The notes: generated by a model from the letters alone, not told the origin. A stretch of DNA of 16,527 nucleotides from an uncultured Fastidiosipila sp. (GCA_938014865.1 CALLQJ010000327.1:1-16527); one strand, 5' to 3'. Positions 1-9,189 are shown, counted from the first letter of the stretch. Translations and numbers: made by a program.

Positions 1-48
1 CGAGATTAAGCGTTGTGACTGGAGTTCAGACGTGTGCTCTTCCGATCT
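1..48 (+). other. Illumina P7/read-2 adapter contamination
   Basis: This is library adapter, not genomic DNA. Bases 1-6 (CGAGAT) match the end of the Illumina P7 flow-cell sequence. Bases 7-14 (TAAGCGTT) sit where the 8-nt i7 index belongs. Bases 15-48 match the TruSeq read-2 primer site, ending in CTCTTCCGATCT. The match is recognised by eye over its whole length. Genomic sequence starts at 49, so nothing upstream of metH can be inferred from these bases. Confidence 0.98.
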
Positions 49-121
49 CTGCCGCAGAGACTGAGGAAGACAGAAATCAGACATAGCAAAGCGGAGTATT
101 CAGCCGCAAAAGGGAGCGGAC
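49..121 (+). other. Truncated upstream region of metH with its ribosome binding site
   Basis: This is the only genomic DNA left upstream of metH. AGGGAG at 111-116 lies 5 bases before the ATG at 122 and is a usable Shine-Dalgarno site. One frame (51-86) stays open to a TAG and would read as a short acidic tail (AAETEEDRNQT). It could be the end of an upstream gene in the same operon, but at eleven codons this is not evidence of a gene. No cobalamin or SAM riboswitch core can be recognised in what remains; any such leader would lie mostly outside the contig. Confidence 0.4.
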
Positions 122-2515
<2,394 letters not shown>

Positions 2516-2593
2516 GCGCTTTCTTTCTGTGATCTGAATCAAAGTTTTTCCGAAAAAAAGGGATCCTCCGCGGATTCTGAAACATATAGGCCT

Positions 2594-2619
2594 TTGAAAT
2601 TCTTCGTAAAATTTATAAT
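2594..2619 (+). promoter_or_regulatory. Candidate promoter before the DUF2249/CMD-like gene
   Basis: A perfect TATAAT lies at 2614-2619. The best -35-like hexamer is TTGAAA at 2594-2599, but the 14-base spacer is shorter than the usual 16-18, so the -35 assignment is doubtful. The surrounding DNA is AT-rich compared with the flanking genes. The gene's GGAGGT ribosome site lies downstream, in the TTTATGGAGGTAATCCTATG stretch just before the ATG at 2668. Confidence 0.4.
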
Positions 2620-2667
2620 AAAAAGCAAGAAGCATCCAAAAGATAAAAATTTTATGGAGGTAATCCT

Positions 2668-3354
2668 ATGGCTTATAAGGACTGGCAGGATAAAAAAGAA
2701 TCTTTCATGACCGTCGATGTGCGCAAGCTCCACGGCAACTTTTTCCCCGGGCTGCGAAAAAAGGCCGCAAGCCTCGAAGCCGGGGAAGGGCTGGAAATTA
2801 TTCAGACCTTTGAACCCTACCCGCTTTACGATGCACTCGGCGAACTCGGTTTTGAATACCACACCGAGCAGCGCGGTGAAAATGAATACCATGTCTGGTT
2901 TTACCGCAGCGAAAAAATGGAAGCCCAAAGCAACACCCCCTTCCGGCCGATCGCTTTGCTCAATTATCCGATGATCGATCAGGAGCTCGGCAGCATCGCC
3001 GCTGATTTCTGGAACCTCACCTGGCAGAGCGATAAGCGCAGCCTGCCGTATGAGTTCAGGCTTCTGCTTTCCCTGACAAATGCCGTCGGCGCCGGCCGCC
3101 TGCGCCAGGCCACCCGCGAACTGATCAAGGCCTATGCCCACGGCGTCAGTTCTGCCGAACTCGATGACGTCTTTGAACTTTTAGTCTGGAATCAGGGCAT
3201 CGGCCATTTCAGCTCCGAAATCGGACCGTCCTCCTTATTCCAAGCCTACAAGGTGATCAAGACGGGAGAAAAGCGCGGCAAATCGCATGCTGAAATTCTC
3301 AAGACGCTGCGTGAAAAATTCGGCGAAGATAATCCGGATGTTCAGGTCAACTGA
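2668..3354 (+). CDS. DUF2249/TusA-like plus carboxymuconolactone-decarboxylase-like two-domain protein
   Basis: This is a cytoplasmic 228-residue protein of unknown function. Residues about 15-82 look like the DUF2249/TusA-like fold: VDVRKLHGNFFPGLRKKA, then GEGLEIIQTFEPYPLYDALGELGF and a final HVWFYR strand, which is the beta-alpha-beta pattern of that family. Residues about 105-205 are helical and resemble the carboxymuconolactone decarboxylase/AhpD family: LLLSLTNAVGAGRLRQATREL, KAYAHGVSSAELDDVFELL, then GIGHF. The whole protein has no cysteine. The TusA catalytic cysteine and the AhpD CxxC pair are therefore both missing, and sulfur transfer or peroxidase chemistry of the classic kind is unlikely. 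The start is set by GGAGGT just upstream of the ATG. The gene is single, with a candidate promoter in front and a terminator behind. Family assignment is by eye; the C-terminal half is the less certain. Confidence 0.75.
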   Translation: MAYKDWQDKKESFMTVDVRKLHGNFFPGLRKKAASLEAGEGLEIIQTFEPYPLYDALGELGFEYHTEQRGENEYHVWFYRSEKMEAQSNTPFRPIALLNYPMIDQELGSIAADFWNLTWQSDKRSLPYEFRLLLSLTNAVGAGRLRQATRELIKAYAHGVSSAELDDVFELLVWNQGIGHFSSEIGPSSLFQAYKVIKTGEKRGKSHAEILKTLREKFGEDNPDVQVN

Positions 3355-3396
3355 AGCCCCGAACTTGTTCAAGGACAATGAACGAGGGCTTTTTTA
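3354..3396 (+). terminator. Rho-independent terminator after the DUF2249/CMD-like gene
   Basis: AAGCCC (3354-3359) pairs with GGGCTT (3386-3391), with an inner GTTC/GAAC helix, followed by a run of T at 3390-3395. The stem begins on the last base of the stop codon, so the gene and its terminator overlap by one base. Confidence 0.8.
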
Positions 3397-3484
3397 CAGC
3401 TAAACTGAAAGAGAACACAGAGTATTTTCAGGAGGAGCGCCCCGCGGAACACGGGCTGTCCTCACAGGGGATGAAGGAGAGTTT

Positions 3485-4675
3485 ATGAGAAAACAGGTAA
3501 AAAATAAGGTCAGCTGGGTCGGCTTTATGGACTGGGAACTGAAGCAGTTTCACGGAGATGAGTACAGTGTGAATAACGGATCGAGCCAGAACGCGTACCT
3601 GATCGAAGAAGAAAAGGTCGTCCTGGTCGATACGGTCTGGAAACCTCATGCTTATGATTTCGTTGAAAATCTGAAAGAGGAAATTGATCTGTCGTCCATT
3701 GATTACATTATTATGAATCACGGGGAAGTCGACCATTCGGGGGCTTTGGTTTCTTTAATGAAAGAAATTCCCGATACGCCGATTTACTGCTCGCAAAATT
3801 GTGTCAGAAGCCTGCGCGGCCAATACAAAGAAGCGGAGAACTGGGATCTTCACAGCGTAAAAACCGGCGACACCCTTGATATCGGAAACGGCAAGCAATT
3901 GATCTTTGTTGAGATGCGCATGCTGCACTGGCCCGATTCCATGGCGACGTATATGACGGGCGATAATATTCTCTTTTCAATGGACGCCTTCGGTCAGCAT
4001 TTTGCCTGTGAAGAGCTCTTCAACGACAAGGCGGATCAGGAGCTTTTGTACCGGGAAGCCATGAAGTATTACGCGAATATTCTGAATCCGTTTTCGATTT
4101 TCGTCAGCAAAAAACTTGAAGAGATTGCCGGTCTGGACTTGCCGATCGACATGATCGCGCCTTCGCACGGCGTTATCTGGCGGGACAATCCGATGCAGAT
4201 CGTCGAAAAATATGCGCAGTGGGCCGACGCTTATCAGGAAAACCAGATCACCATCCTTTATGACACGATGTGGGAATCGACGGGCAAGATGGCCAATGCC
4301 ATTGCGCACTATATTAATGAAATCGATCCTGAAGTACGCGTGAAGGTGTATAACCTGGCGAAATCCGACAAAAATGATGTGATGACCGAAGTCTTTAAAT
4401 CCAAGGCCATTGCCGTCGGTTCGCCGACCAGCATGAATGATATTCTGCCGAATGTGCAGGCGGCTATCCATTTTATGCGTCAGCTGAAGTTTAAAAATAA
4501 GAAAGCTGCAGCCTTCGGTTCCTACGGCTGGTCCGGCGAGTCGGTGAAGCTTTTGGCCGAACGCCTTGAAGAGGCAGGCTTTGAGGTCACGGACGGCAAT
4601 GTAAGAATTGCCTGGGTGCCGGATGAAGAATCCATCAAAGAATGCCGTAAAACCGCAGAATCCTTATTGGCTTAA
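3485..4675 (+). CDS. fprA: A-type flavodiiron protein (FprA, O2/NO reductase)
   Basis: Flavodiiron proteins reduce O2 to water and/or NO to N2O in the cytoplasm of anaerobes, taking electrons from rubredoxin, ferredoxin or F420H2 depending on the lineage. Residues 1 to about 250 form the metallo-beta-lactamase-like domain with the full diiron ligand set: H79-x-E81-x-D83-H84 (NHGEVDH), H148 (LHWPDS), D167 (SMDAFG) and H228 (PSHG). Residues about 255-396 form the flavodoxin domain, with the FMN phosphate loop ILYDTMWESTGKMANAIA, the SPTSMNDILP loop and FGSYGWSGES. At 396 residues the protein has the usual two-domain length, with no rubredoxin or flavin-reductase extension. AAGGAGA lies just before the ATG. 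It is a single gene between two terminators, as expected for a stress gene. No rubredoxin gene is adjacent. Confidence 0.97.
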   Translation: MRKQVKNKVSWVGFMDWELKQFHGDEYSVNNGSSQNAYLIEEEKVVLVDTVWKPHAYDFVENLKEEIDLSSIDYIIMNHGEVDHSGALVSLMKEIPDTPIYCSQNCVRSLRGQYKEAENWDLHSVKTGDTLDIGNGKQLIFVEMRMLHWPDSMATYMTGDNILFSMDAFGQHFACEELFNDKADQELLYREAMKYYANILNPFSIFVSKKLEEIAGLDLPIDMIAPSHGVIWRDNPMQIVEKYAQWADAYQENQITILYDTMWESTGKMANAIAHYINEIDPEVRVKVYNLAKSDKNDVMTEVFKSKAIAVGSPTSMNDILPNVQAAIHFMRQLKFKNKKAAAFGSYGWSGESVKLLAERLEEAGFEVTDGNVRIAWVPDEESIKECRKTAESLLA

Positions 4676-4723
4676 TTTGAAACGAAAGAGCGTCTCCGGA
4701 CGGCTCTGAAAGACGAAATAAAA

Positions 4724-4758
4724 GGCTCCGTTGCCGCAGGACGACGGAGCCGTTTTTT
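4724..4758 (+). terminator. Strong rho-independent terminator after fprA
   Basis: GGCTCCGT (4724-4731) pairs with ACGGAGCC (4744-4751) around a 12-base loop and is followed by six T at 4753-4758. Confidence 0.92.
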
Positions 4759-5028
4759 ACGGGCGGAAAGCCGGGCCGGGACGAAATAAAATCATCTGAT
4801 TTCAGACAGATAAATTTCGCAGATCCTGTGTTTTAAGAAAATTTTAAGCGCTATAATAATGCGGAGCATGTTGTTCCGGATACTATTTTCCTTTATGTAA
4901 TAATTCAATCATATAAAGGTTAAAGATCTTTTGTAAATTATGAGGGGAAATCAGAGGATCTTCTGTCTTTTGCGTAAAATGAAGACAGTATTTTGCGTAA
5001 AATAAAGACAGTATATACGGCGAGTTGT
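4759..5028 (+). promoter_or_regulatory. AT-rich gene-free leader of the phospholipase-D-like gene
   Basis: No gene is seen here. The stretch becomes AT-rich from about 4790. A TATAAT at 4852-4857 lacks a good -35. A second possible promoter is TTGTTC (4871-4876) with TTATGT at 4893-4898, 16 bases on. Neither is convincing alone. A 23-bp tandem duplication (4968-5013, listed separately) ends the stretch. A nine-codon frame (ATG 4979 to TAA 5005, MKTVFCVK) lies inside the duplication but has no ribosome site close by, so I do not call it a gene. Confidence 0.4.
4968..5013 (+). repeat. 23-bp tandem duplication with one mismatch
   Basis: TTTTGCGTAAAATGAAGACA plus GTA (4968-4990) is followed directly by the same unit (4991-5013), with one difference, G at 4981 against A at 5004. 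A single upstream CTGTCTT (4963-4969) is complementary to AAGACAG in both copies (4982-4988 and 5005-5011), so only one of two hairpins can form at a time. The repeat ends 15 bases before the ATG at 5029. Confidence 0.9.
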
Positions 5029-6465
5029 ATGAAAAAAATGCTTACTGAAATCATGAAAGCGAAGATTATTAAAATTGTCCTGGCTGCGCTTGTTGTCTAT
5101 ATAACAGCCGGAGCATTTTTGCCGCATATTTATAAATCTTCGCCTTTGCCGAGACCGGCCGAAACCACGGTCTTAAACCGAAAATGGCGTCACTATGAAG
5201 ACCGTGCCATCCCGGATCTTCTGAAAATCATTGCAGACCCGAGAGAAGCGTATGCACTGCGCATTGCCATGCTCCGGGAAGCGGAATCGTCTTTGGATAT
5301 CGCCTATTTTGCCGTCAGCAATACAGACTGCGGGGATGCCTTTCTTTCGGAACTGCTGGATGCTGCGGACCGGGGGGTAAAAGTTCGTCTTTTAGTGGAT
5401 GCAAAGATGGGCTCGCTGAGCCGGTCGAGTCAGCGCATTCTGGCGGCCTATCCCGGAATAGAAATGGCTGTTTATAATCCCGTAAATCTCTTGAAGCCTT
5501 GGACCCTTAATGAATCCCTGCATGATAAATTCATCATTGCGGACAATAAATACCTGCTTTTGGGCGGGCGCAATATCGAACCGTATTATTTTGCGCTTAA
5601 CGGCCCTCTGACGTCTACCAAATATGACTGGGATGTCTTCGCCGTAAAAGATGATCCGGACGCGCCGGAAGGAGACAGTATTGTCGATGCCGCCGGCGCC
5701 TACAACGAGCTTCTGTGGGAGGCAACACAGCTTAAACGGATCAAACCCGGGCTCGCCAAAGAAAGTCAGGCGGAGCGCTTTCGCCGCAGCGCCGAACGTT
5801 TTGCCGGCCGCTATCCGGAGTTTTACGAGAAGGAGCTTGAAGCGTTCTGTAAAGACATGATCCGTCCCGAGCGCGTTATGCTCTTGCATAATCCCTTGAA
5901 TGAGGGCAGAAAAGAACCCTGGATTGCCAATGATCTCGAAGAATTAAGCCGAGAGGCCAAGCGGAGTGTTTTGATTCAGACGCCCTATGCAACGGCTGCT
6001 CCGGCGCTTCTTAACTTTCTGAAAGAAACCGCGAATACGGTGCCGGTGTATTACATGACCAATTCCTTCGCTTCGGCGAAGAATCCGCCCGCGTACTCCA
6101 ACTATTACTTCCAGCGGGATAAATTCCTGGAGACCGGTATTAATATTTATGAATATCAGGACAGTGATTCGATTCACGGCAAATCCATCATTATTGATGA
6201 TCACATTGCGATTATAGGCAGTTTTAATCTGGATTCCCGCAGCACCTACCTGGATACCGAAACCATGCTCGTCATCGACAGCAAGGCGTTTACGGAAAGC
6301 TTTTCCGAAAAGTATGAAGATCTTGTCGAGAAAAGCCTGAAAGTCAACGAAGACAATCGCTACGATCCGGCCGAAAAAGATCAGGCCGCCCGTGTGCCGC
6401 CCGTAAAGAGAGTATTTTATCTGCTGGTTTATATGGTGCTGAGGCCGTTTCAGTATTTCCTCTGA
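5029..6465 (+). CDS. Membrane-anchored phospholipase D / cardiolipin-synthase-like protein
   Basis: The protein has two HKD motifs, the signature of the phospholipase D superfamily: H165-x-K167-x4-D172 (LHDKFIIAD) and H383-x-K385-x4-D390 (IHGKSIIID), each followed by GGRN or GSFNLDSRS as in cardiolipin synthases. Residues about 12-30 (IIKIVLAALVVYITAG) form one N-terminal membrane helix, so the catalytic part probably sits at the membrane. With 478 residues and a single helix it is closer to ClsB/ClsC-type enzymes than to the two-helix ClsA. The likely reaction is phosphatidyl transfer making cardiolipin from phosphatidylglycerol and/or phosphatidylethanolamine; this is inferred from the family. 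The start is uncertain. A TTG at 4993 is in frame but lies inside the tandem repeat with no ribosome site. The ATG at 5029 has a weak GGCGAG 4 bases upstream; ATG codons at 5038 and 5053 are also possible. The next gene starts 14 bases after the stop, which suggests co-transcription. Confidence 0.88.
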   Translation: MKKMLTEIMKAKIIKIVLAALVVYITAGAFLPHIYKSSPLPRPAETTVLNRKWRHYEDRAIPDLLKIIADPREAYALRIAMLREAESSLDIAYFAVSNTDCGDAFLSELLDAADRGVKVRLLVDAKMGSLSRSSQRILAAYPGIEMAVYNPVNLLKPWTLNESLHDKFIIADNKYLLLGGRNIEPYYFALNGPLTSTKYDWDVFAVKDDPDAPEGDSIVDAAGAYNELLWEATQLKRIKPGLAKESQAERFRRSAERFAGRYPEFYEKELEAFCKDMIRPERVMLLHNPLNEGRKEPWIANDLEELSREAKRSVLIQTPYATAAPALLNFLKETANTVPVYYMTNSFASAKNPPAYSNYYFQRDKFLETGINIYEYQDSDSIHGKSIIIDDHIAIIGSFNLDSRSTYLDTETMLVIDSKAFTESFSEKYEDLVEKSLKVNEDNRYDPAEKDQAARVPPVKRVFYLLVYMVLRPFQYFL

Positions 6466-6479
6466 GGGAAGGAGGACAC

Positions 6480-7298
6480 ATGCGTTTGTCTGTTCTTCTG
6501 GAAAATACAGCCCTGTCCGAGGCTTATGAAGCCGCGCACGGGCTGAGTATTTTTGCGGAAAGTGCCGCCGGAAATTTTCTTTTTGATACAGGCCCGGGTC
6601 CGGTCTTTGCCCGCAATGCCGAAAGCATGCAAAAAGACCTTTCGGCGGCGGATTTCGCCTTTATATCCCACGGCCATCAGGATCACGGCGGAGGGCTGAA
6701 GCGCTTTCTGGAATTAAATAAAGAAGCGCCTGTCTATATCCGGGAAGAGGCTTTTGAGCCTCATTTTTCGGAGCGCGGCGGCAAGGTCCGGGATATATCT
6801 TTGGATCCTCTTTTGAAAGACAATCCCCGCATGCATTTTACGGAAAGCTGCTGCCGGATTAATGAGCAGATTATTTCCTTTTCGGAACCCGAAGAACGGA
6901 CGGCGCTGCCCCTTTCCAATGAAGGCTTAACGGTGAAAAAGGAAGGGCATTACAGGCCGGATGCTTTTCGTCATGAACAAAGTCTGCTGCTCGAAGAAGA
7001 CGGCCGCCTGATACTCTTTGTCGGCTGCGCGCACCGGGGCCTCATCAATATTACGGAGGCGGCCCGCAGATTAGCAGGACGTGCGCCGGACGTTGTGATC
7101 GGCGGCTTTCATCTTTCCAGCCGTTCCGGCCGGGCGGACCGGCTCGAAACGCAAGACAAAATCGGCGCGTATTTAAACGAGCACAATATCATCGCGTATA
7201 CCGGACACTGCACGGGGGAAAAGGCCTTTCAGAGGATTAAAAAGATAAGCGGCGAAAGGCTTCAGGCCTTGTCGACAGGAATGTGTATCCGCTTATGA
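6480..7298 (+). CDS. Metallo-beta-lactamase-fold hydrolase, COG1237-like
   Basis: This 272-residue cytoplasmic protein has the di-metal site motif H64-x-H66-x-D68-H69 (ISHGHQDHGGG). It also has FVGCAHRGLINI, VIGGFHLSS and YTGHCTG, which supply the remaining histidine ligands and are typical of the COG1237 branch (archaeal dihydropterin-ribosyl-aminobenzene phosphate synthase-like proteins and their many bacterial homologues). In bacteria the substrate of this branch is mostly unknown, so I give no reaction. GGAGG lies just before the ATG, and the gene begins 14 bases after the phospholipase-D-like gene. The two are probably one transcript, but no common pathway is evident. No terminator is visible after the stop. 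Confidence 0.85.
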   Translation: MRLSVLLENTALSEAYEAAHGLSIFAESAAGNFLFDTGPGPVFARNAESMQKDLSAADFAFISHGHQDHGGGLKRFLELNKEAPVYIREEAFEPHFSERGGKVRDISLDPLLKDNPRMHFTESCCRINEQIISFSEPEERTALPLSNEGLTVKKEGHYRPDAFRHEQSLLLEEDGRLILFVGCAHRGLINITEAARRLAGRAPDVVIGGFHLSSRSGRADRLETQDKIGAYLNEHNIIAYTGHCTGEKAFQRIKKISGERLQALSTGMCIRL

Positions 7299-7330
7299 GG
7301 AAAAGCCGTCCCGCAGCCTGAGCGTCTATG

Positions 7331-7354
7331 CAGGGTATATACAGGGTATATAAT
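7331..7354 (+). promoter_or_regulatory. Candidate promoter with an 11-bp perfect tandem repeat
   Basis: CAGGGTATATA occurs twice in direct succession (7331-7341 and 7342-7352), and the second copy runs into a perfect TATAAT at 7349-7354. No -35 hexamer is found at the usual distance; the first repeat copy covers that part of the spacer. The 11-base period is close to one helical turn, so both copies would face the same side of the DNA. The start codon of the NifX-like gene is 52 bases downstream of the -10. Confidence 0.5.
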
Positions 7355-7405
7355 AGATTCAAGACGTAAATAAAATCTGAAGAATTCACGTTCAAGGAGC
7401 AGAAT

Positions 7406-7774
7406 ATGTTGAAAATCGCAGTAGCAAGTGAAAAGGGCAAGGTAGCCGGACATTTCGGACATTGCCCTGAGTTTATTATTTTTACAAGTGAAAACGGCAA
7501 GATCACGGCCGAAGAAACAGTGAAGAATCCCGGCCACCGCAAGGGCTTCTTGCCGGATTTCCTGGATGCACAGAAGGTCAATACCATTATTTCCGGAGGC
7601 ATGGGGAAGTCGGCGATTGATCTTTTTGATCAGAAAAATATCGAAGTGATTACCGGCGCCTCAGGCAGTCCCGAAGAAGCGGCGAAAGCCTATCTTGAAG
7701 GCACGCTGGAGTCTTCCGGTTCCGTCTGTCACCGGCATATGCATCAGGGGTCATGTGACGAACACGAAGACTAA
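7406..7774 (+). CDS. NifX/NifB-family iron-molybdenum cluster-binding-like protein
   Basis: This small (122-residue) cytoplasmic protein belongs to the dinitrogenase iron-molybdenum cofactor biosynthesis superfamily (COG1433; NifX, NafY and the NifB C-terminus). Family features are the MLKIAVASEKGKVAGHFGHC opening with the H/C-bearing loop at 15-20, the FLPDFLDAQKVNTIISGGMG strand-turn, and ASGSPEEAAKAYLEGTL near the end. The tail at 108-122 (CHRHMHQGSCDEHED) is rich in metal ligands: C108, H109, H111, H113, C117 and H120. No nitrogenase gene is nearby. Stand-alone members are common in non-fixing anaerobes and are thought to bind or carry Fe-S or thiomolybdate-type clusters, so nitrogen fixation should not be inferred. 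AAGGAG lies just upstream of the ATG. The 83-residue gene follows after 47 bases and is probably co-transcribed. Confidence 0.9.
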   Translation: MLKIAVASEKGKVAGHFGHCPEFIIFTSENGKITAEETVKNPGHRKGFLPDFLDAQKVNTIISGGMGKSAIDLFDQKNIEVITGASGSPEEAAKAYLEGTLESSGSVCHRHMHQGSCDEHED

Positions 7775-7821
7775 AAGAACAGTACTGTCCGCCGGCCCCG
7801 TTTTATAAAGGAGCAAAGAAG

Positions 7822-8073
7822 ATGAGTGCTTTATTCGATCGCCTGAAAGAAAAACTATCCGACAGTCCGGAGAAGAAAAGCATTAATTATGATCCCGAAA
7901 GAGAAGAACCGGTCATCAAAGCATCGATTTGTACCGGTGAAAAAGAAGGCGGCCTGAAAAACAAAAAGACAGGCGAGTACCGCGGGATGATGCTTATCCG
8001 GGACAAGGAAGATCTCGCGGCATTTTGCGAAAGCTGCGGCATCCCCGAAGAGGAGATCCGAACCATTTACTGA
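7822..8073 (+). CDS. Conserved-looking small protein with SICTGE motif, function unknown
   Basis: This is an 83-residue, highly charged cytoplasmic protein. I do not recognise a named family with confidence. Residues 1-20 look like an amphipathic lead (MSALFDRLKEKLSDSPEKKS). Residues 30-83 look like a compact domain: PVIKASICTGEKEGG, then GEYRGMMLIRDKEDLAAF and a C69-x2-C72 pair (FCESCG), ending EEEIRTIY. From memory, small proteins of Clostridia show a similar 'IxxSICTGE ... MLIxxxxDLxxF' pattern, but I could not check this. AAGGAG lies upstream of the ATG, and the gene is bounded downstream by a terminator, which supports a real gene. Its place after the NifX-like gene suggests a shared transcript and possibly a shared metal or redox role; that is inference. 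Confidence 0.72.
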   Translation: MSALFDRLKEKLSDSPEKKSINYDPEREEPVIKASICTGEKEGGLKNKKTGEYRGMMLIRDKEDLAAFCESCGIPEEEIRTIY

Positions 8074-8102
8074 GGCCTTTTATTCCGCGCTGAGCGGATA
8101 AG

Positions 8103-8153
8103 AAAAAACCGCCGGACCCTGACGTTTTGAAGAAGACAGGGCGGCGGTTTTTT
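8103..8153. terminator. Bidirectional terminator between convergent genes
   Basis: AAAAAACCGCC (8103-8113) pairs with GGCGGTTTTTT (8143-8153). An inner CCCTG (8117-8121) pairs with CAGGG (8137-8141). The A-run on the left becomes a T-run on the minus strand, so the same stem can end both the plus-strand gene at 8073 and the minus-strand aldo/keto reductase at 8186. Confidence 0.92.
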
Positions 8154-8185
8154 GCGGCTTCAGGCAGCTTCTCTCTCCCTTGCGT

Positions 8186-9031
8186 TCAGACCACCCGAAG
8201 AGGCGTCTTTTCCTGAGGCGGCGGGAAGACCCGGTCGATTGCATCTAAATCTTCCGCGTCGAGACGGATCTCTAAAGCCGCCGCATTCTCCAGGGTATGC
8301 TGTACAGAAGCACTGCGGGGAATAGGGAGAACCCCGTCCCGGCTCAGCAAGAAGGCCAGCATGAGCTCTTCTCTTGTAATCGCATGTTTCCGGCAGATCT
8401 TTTTCAGGACCGGGCTCTCGTAAATGCTGCGATTGAGCACGCCGGCTTGGGCCAGCGGCGAGTACGCCATCAAAGGCATCTTTTCGGCCTGCATCAGAGG
8501 CAGCAGATCGTACTCAATGCCGCGGTCGGCGATATTATAAAGAACCTGATTCGTCTTGCAGAGCCGGCCGCCGTCAAGTGCAAAAAGCGCCTTCATATCG
8601 TCTGCATCAAAGTTGGATACGCCCCAGTCGCGTATCCGTCCCCGGCTTTTCAGCTCTTCCATGCAAAAAATAGTTTCTTCCATGGGCACGGGTCCCGGCC
8701 AATGAAGAAGGTAAAGATCCAGGTAATCGCTCTGCAGCCGTTTTAAAGAGGCATCGCAGGCCTTAAAAATCGTTTCTTTTCCGGCATGATACGGAAGTAC
8801 TTTTGAGACAAGGTATAAGTCTTCGCGCTCATAATGGGAAATAAGTTCTCCCGTGAGCCGTTCGGATCTTCCTTCACCGTACATTTCCGCCGTATCAATT
8901 AAGCGCAGGCCGGCCTCAAGGCCGCTTCGCAAAGCGTTTAATTCATCGTGTTTCCGGGCCGGATCATTGCCCAGCATCCAGGTGCCCATGCCGATAGCGG
9001 GTACTTTCTGAGCGTTTAATGTCGTAAACAT
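8186..9031 (-). CDS. Aldo/keto reductase
   Basis: This is a cytoplasmic NAD(P)H-dependent carbonyl reductase of the (beta/alpha)8 aldo/keto reductase superfamily, 281 residues. The catalytic tetrad is visible: D46 (LIDTAEMYGEGRSE), Y51, K77 (LVSKVLP) and H110 (LYLLHWPG). Later come DWGVSNFDADDM, CKTNQVLYNI, MAYSPLAQAG and the cofactor-phosphate region LPIPRSASVQHTLENAAAL, which follows the IPxx(S/T)xxxxxxEN pattern. The short length and loops resemble bacterial 2,5-diketogluconate-reductase-like and YafB/YeaE-like members; the substrate cannot be read from the sequence. The ATG at 9031 follows a good ribosome site (CCTCC on the plus strand, 9036-9040). This is the only minus-strand gene in the window. 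It is divergent from the lipoprotein gene and convergent with the small-protein gene. Confidence 0.94.
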   Translation of the reverse strand: MFTTLNAQKVPAIGMGTWMLGNDPARKHDELNALRSGLEAGLRLIDTAEMYGEGRSERLTGELISHYEREDLYLVSKVLPYHAGKETIFKACDASLKRLQSDYLDLYLLHWPGPVPMEETIFCMEELKSRGRIRDWGVSNFDADDMKALFALDGGRLCKTNQVLYNIADRGIEYDLLPLMQAEKMPLMAYSPLAQAGVLNRSIYESPVLKKICRKHAITREELMLAFLLSRDGVLPIPRSASVQHTLENAAALEIRLDAEDLDAIDRVFPPPQEKTPLRVV

Positions 9032-9052
9032 AAAGCCTCCTTTATACCGTGT

Positions 9053-9078
9053 ATTATAGCGTGAAAATCCGTTATAAT
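9053..9078. promoter_or_regulatory. Back-to-back -10 candidates in the divergent intergenic region
   Basis: ATTATA at 9053-9058 is TATAAT on the minus strand, 22 bases from the aldo/keto reductase start. On the plus strand TATAAT lies at 9073-9078, facing the lipoprotein gene. Neither has a convincing -35 at 17 bases. A TTGACA at 9083-9088 on the plus strand has no -10 at the right distance. The 158-base gap (9032-9189) holds nothing else I can identify. Confidence 0.35.
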
Positions 9079-9189
9079 TTTATTGACAATATCTATTTTA
9101 TCTGCGGCAGTTGAGGGGACGCCGCACAGTATTTCGAAAAAATTCATAGTGTGCAAAGACAGCTGTCCTGCATTATTAAGGAGGGGAAG

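Noticed and set aside
47..59. CTCTGC-C-GCAGAG palindrome
   Set aside because: Its first two bases belong to the sequencing adapter, so the symmetry is partly artificial.
49..121. Cobalamin or SAM riboswitch before metH
   Set aside because: Only 73 genomic bases remain and none matches a conserved core; a purine-rich GAGGAAGACAG stretch is not enough.
2539..3141. 200-codon open frame on the minus strand
   Set aside because: It overlaps the DUF2249/CMD-like gene, which has a ribosome site, a candidate promoter and a terminator. The minus-strand product shows no family features.
4979..5005. Leader peptide MKTVFCVK inside the tandem repeat
   Set aside because: No ribosome site at a useful distance, and only eight residues; most likely a chance frame in the repeat.
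7406..7774. Evidence for nitrogen fixation
   Set aside because: The NifX-like protein stands alone. Members of this superfamily are common in organisms without nitrogenase, and no nif gene is nearby.
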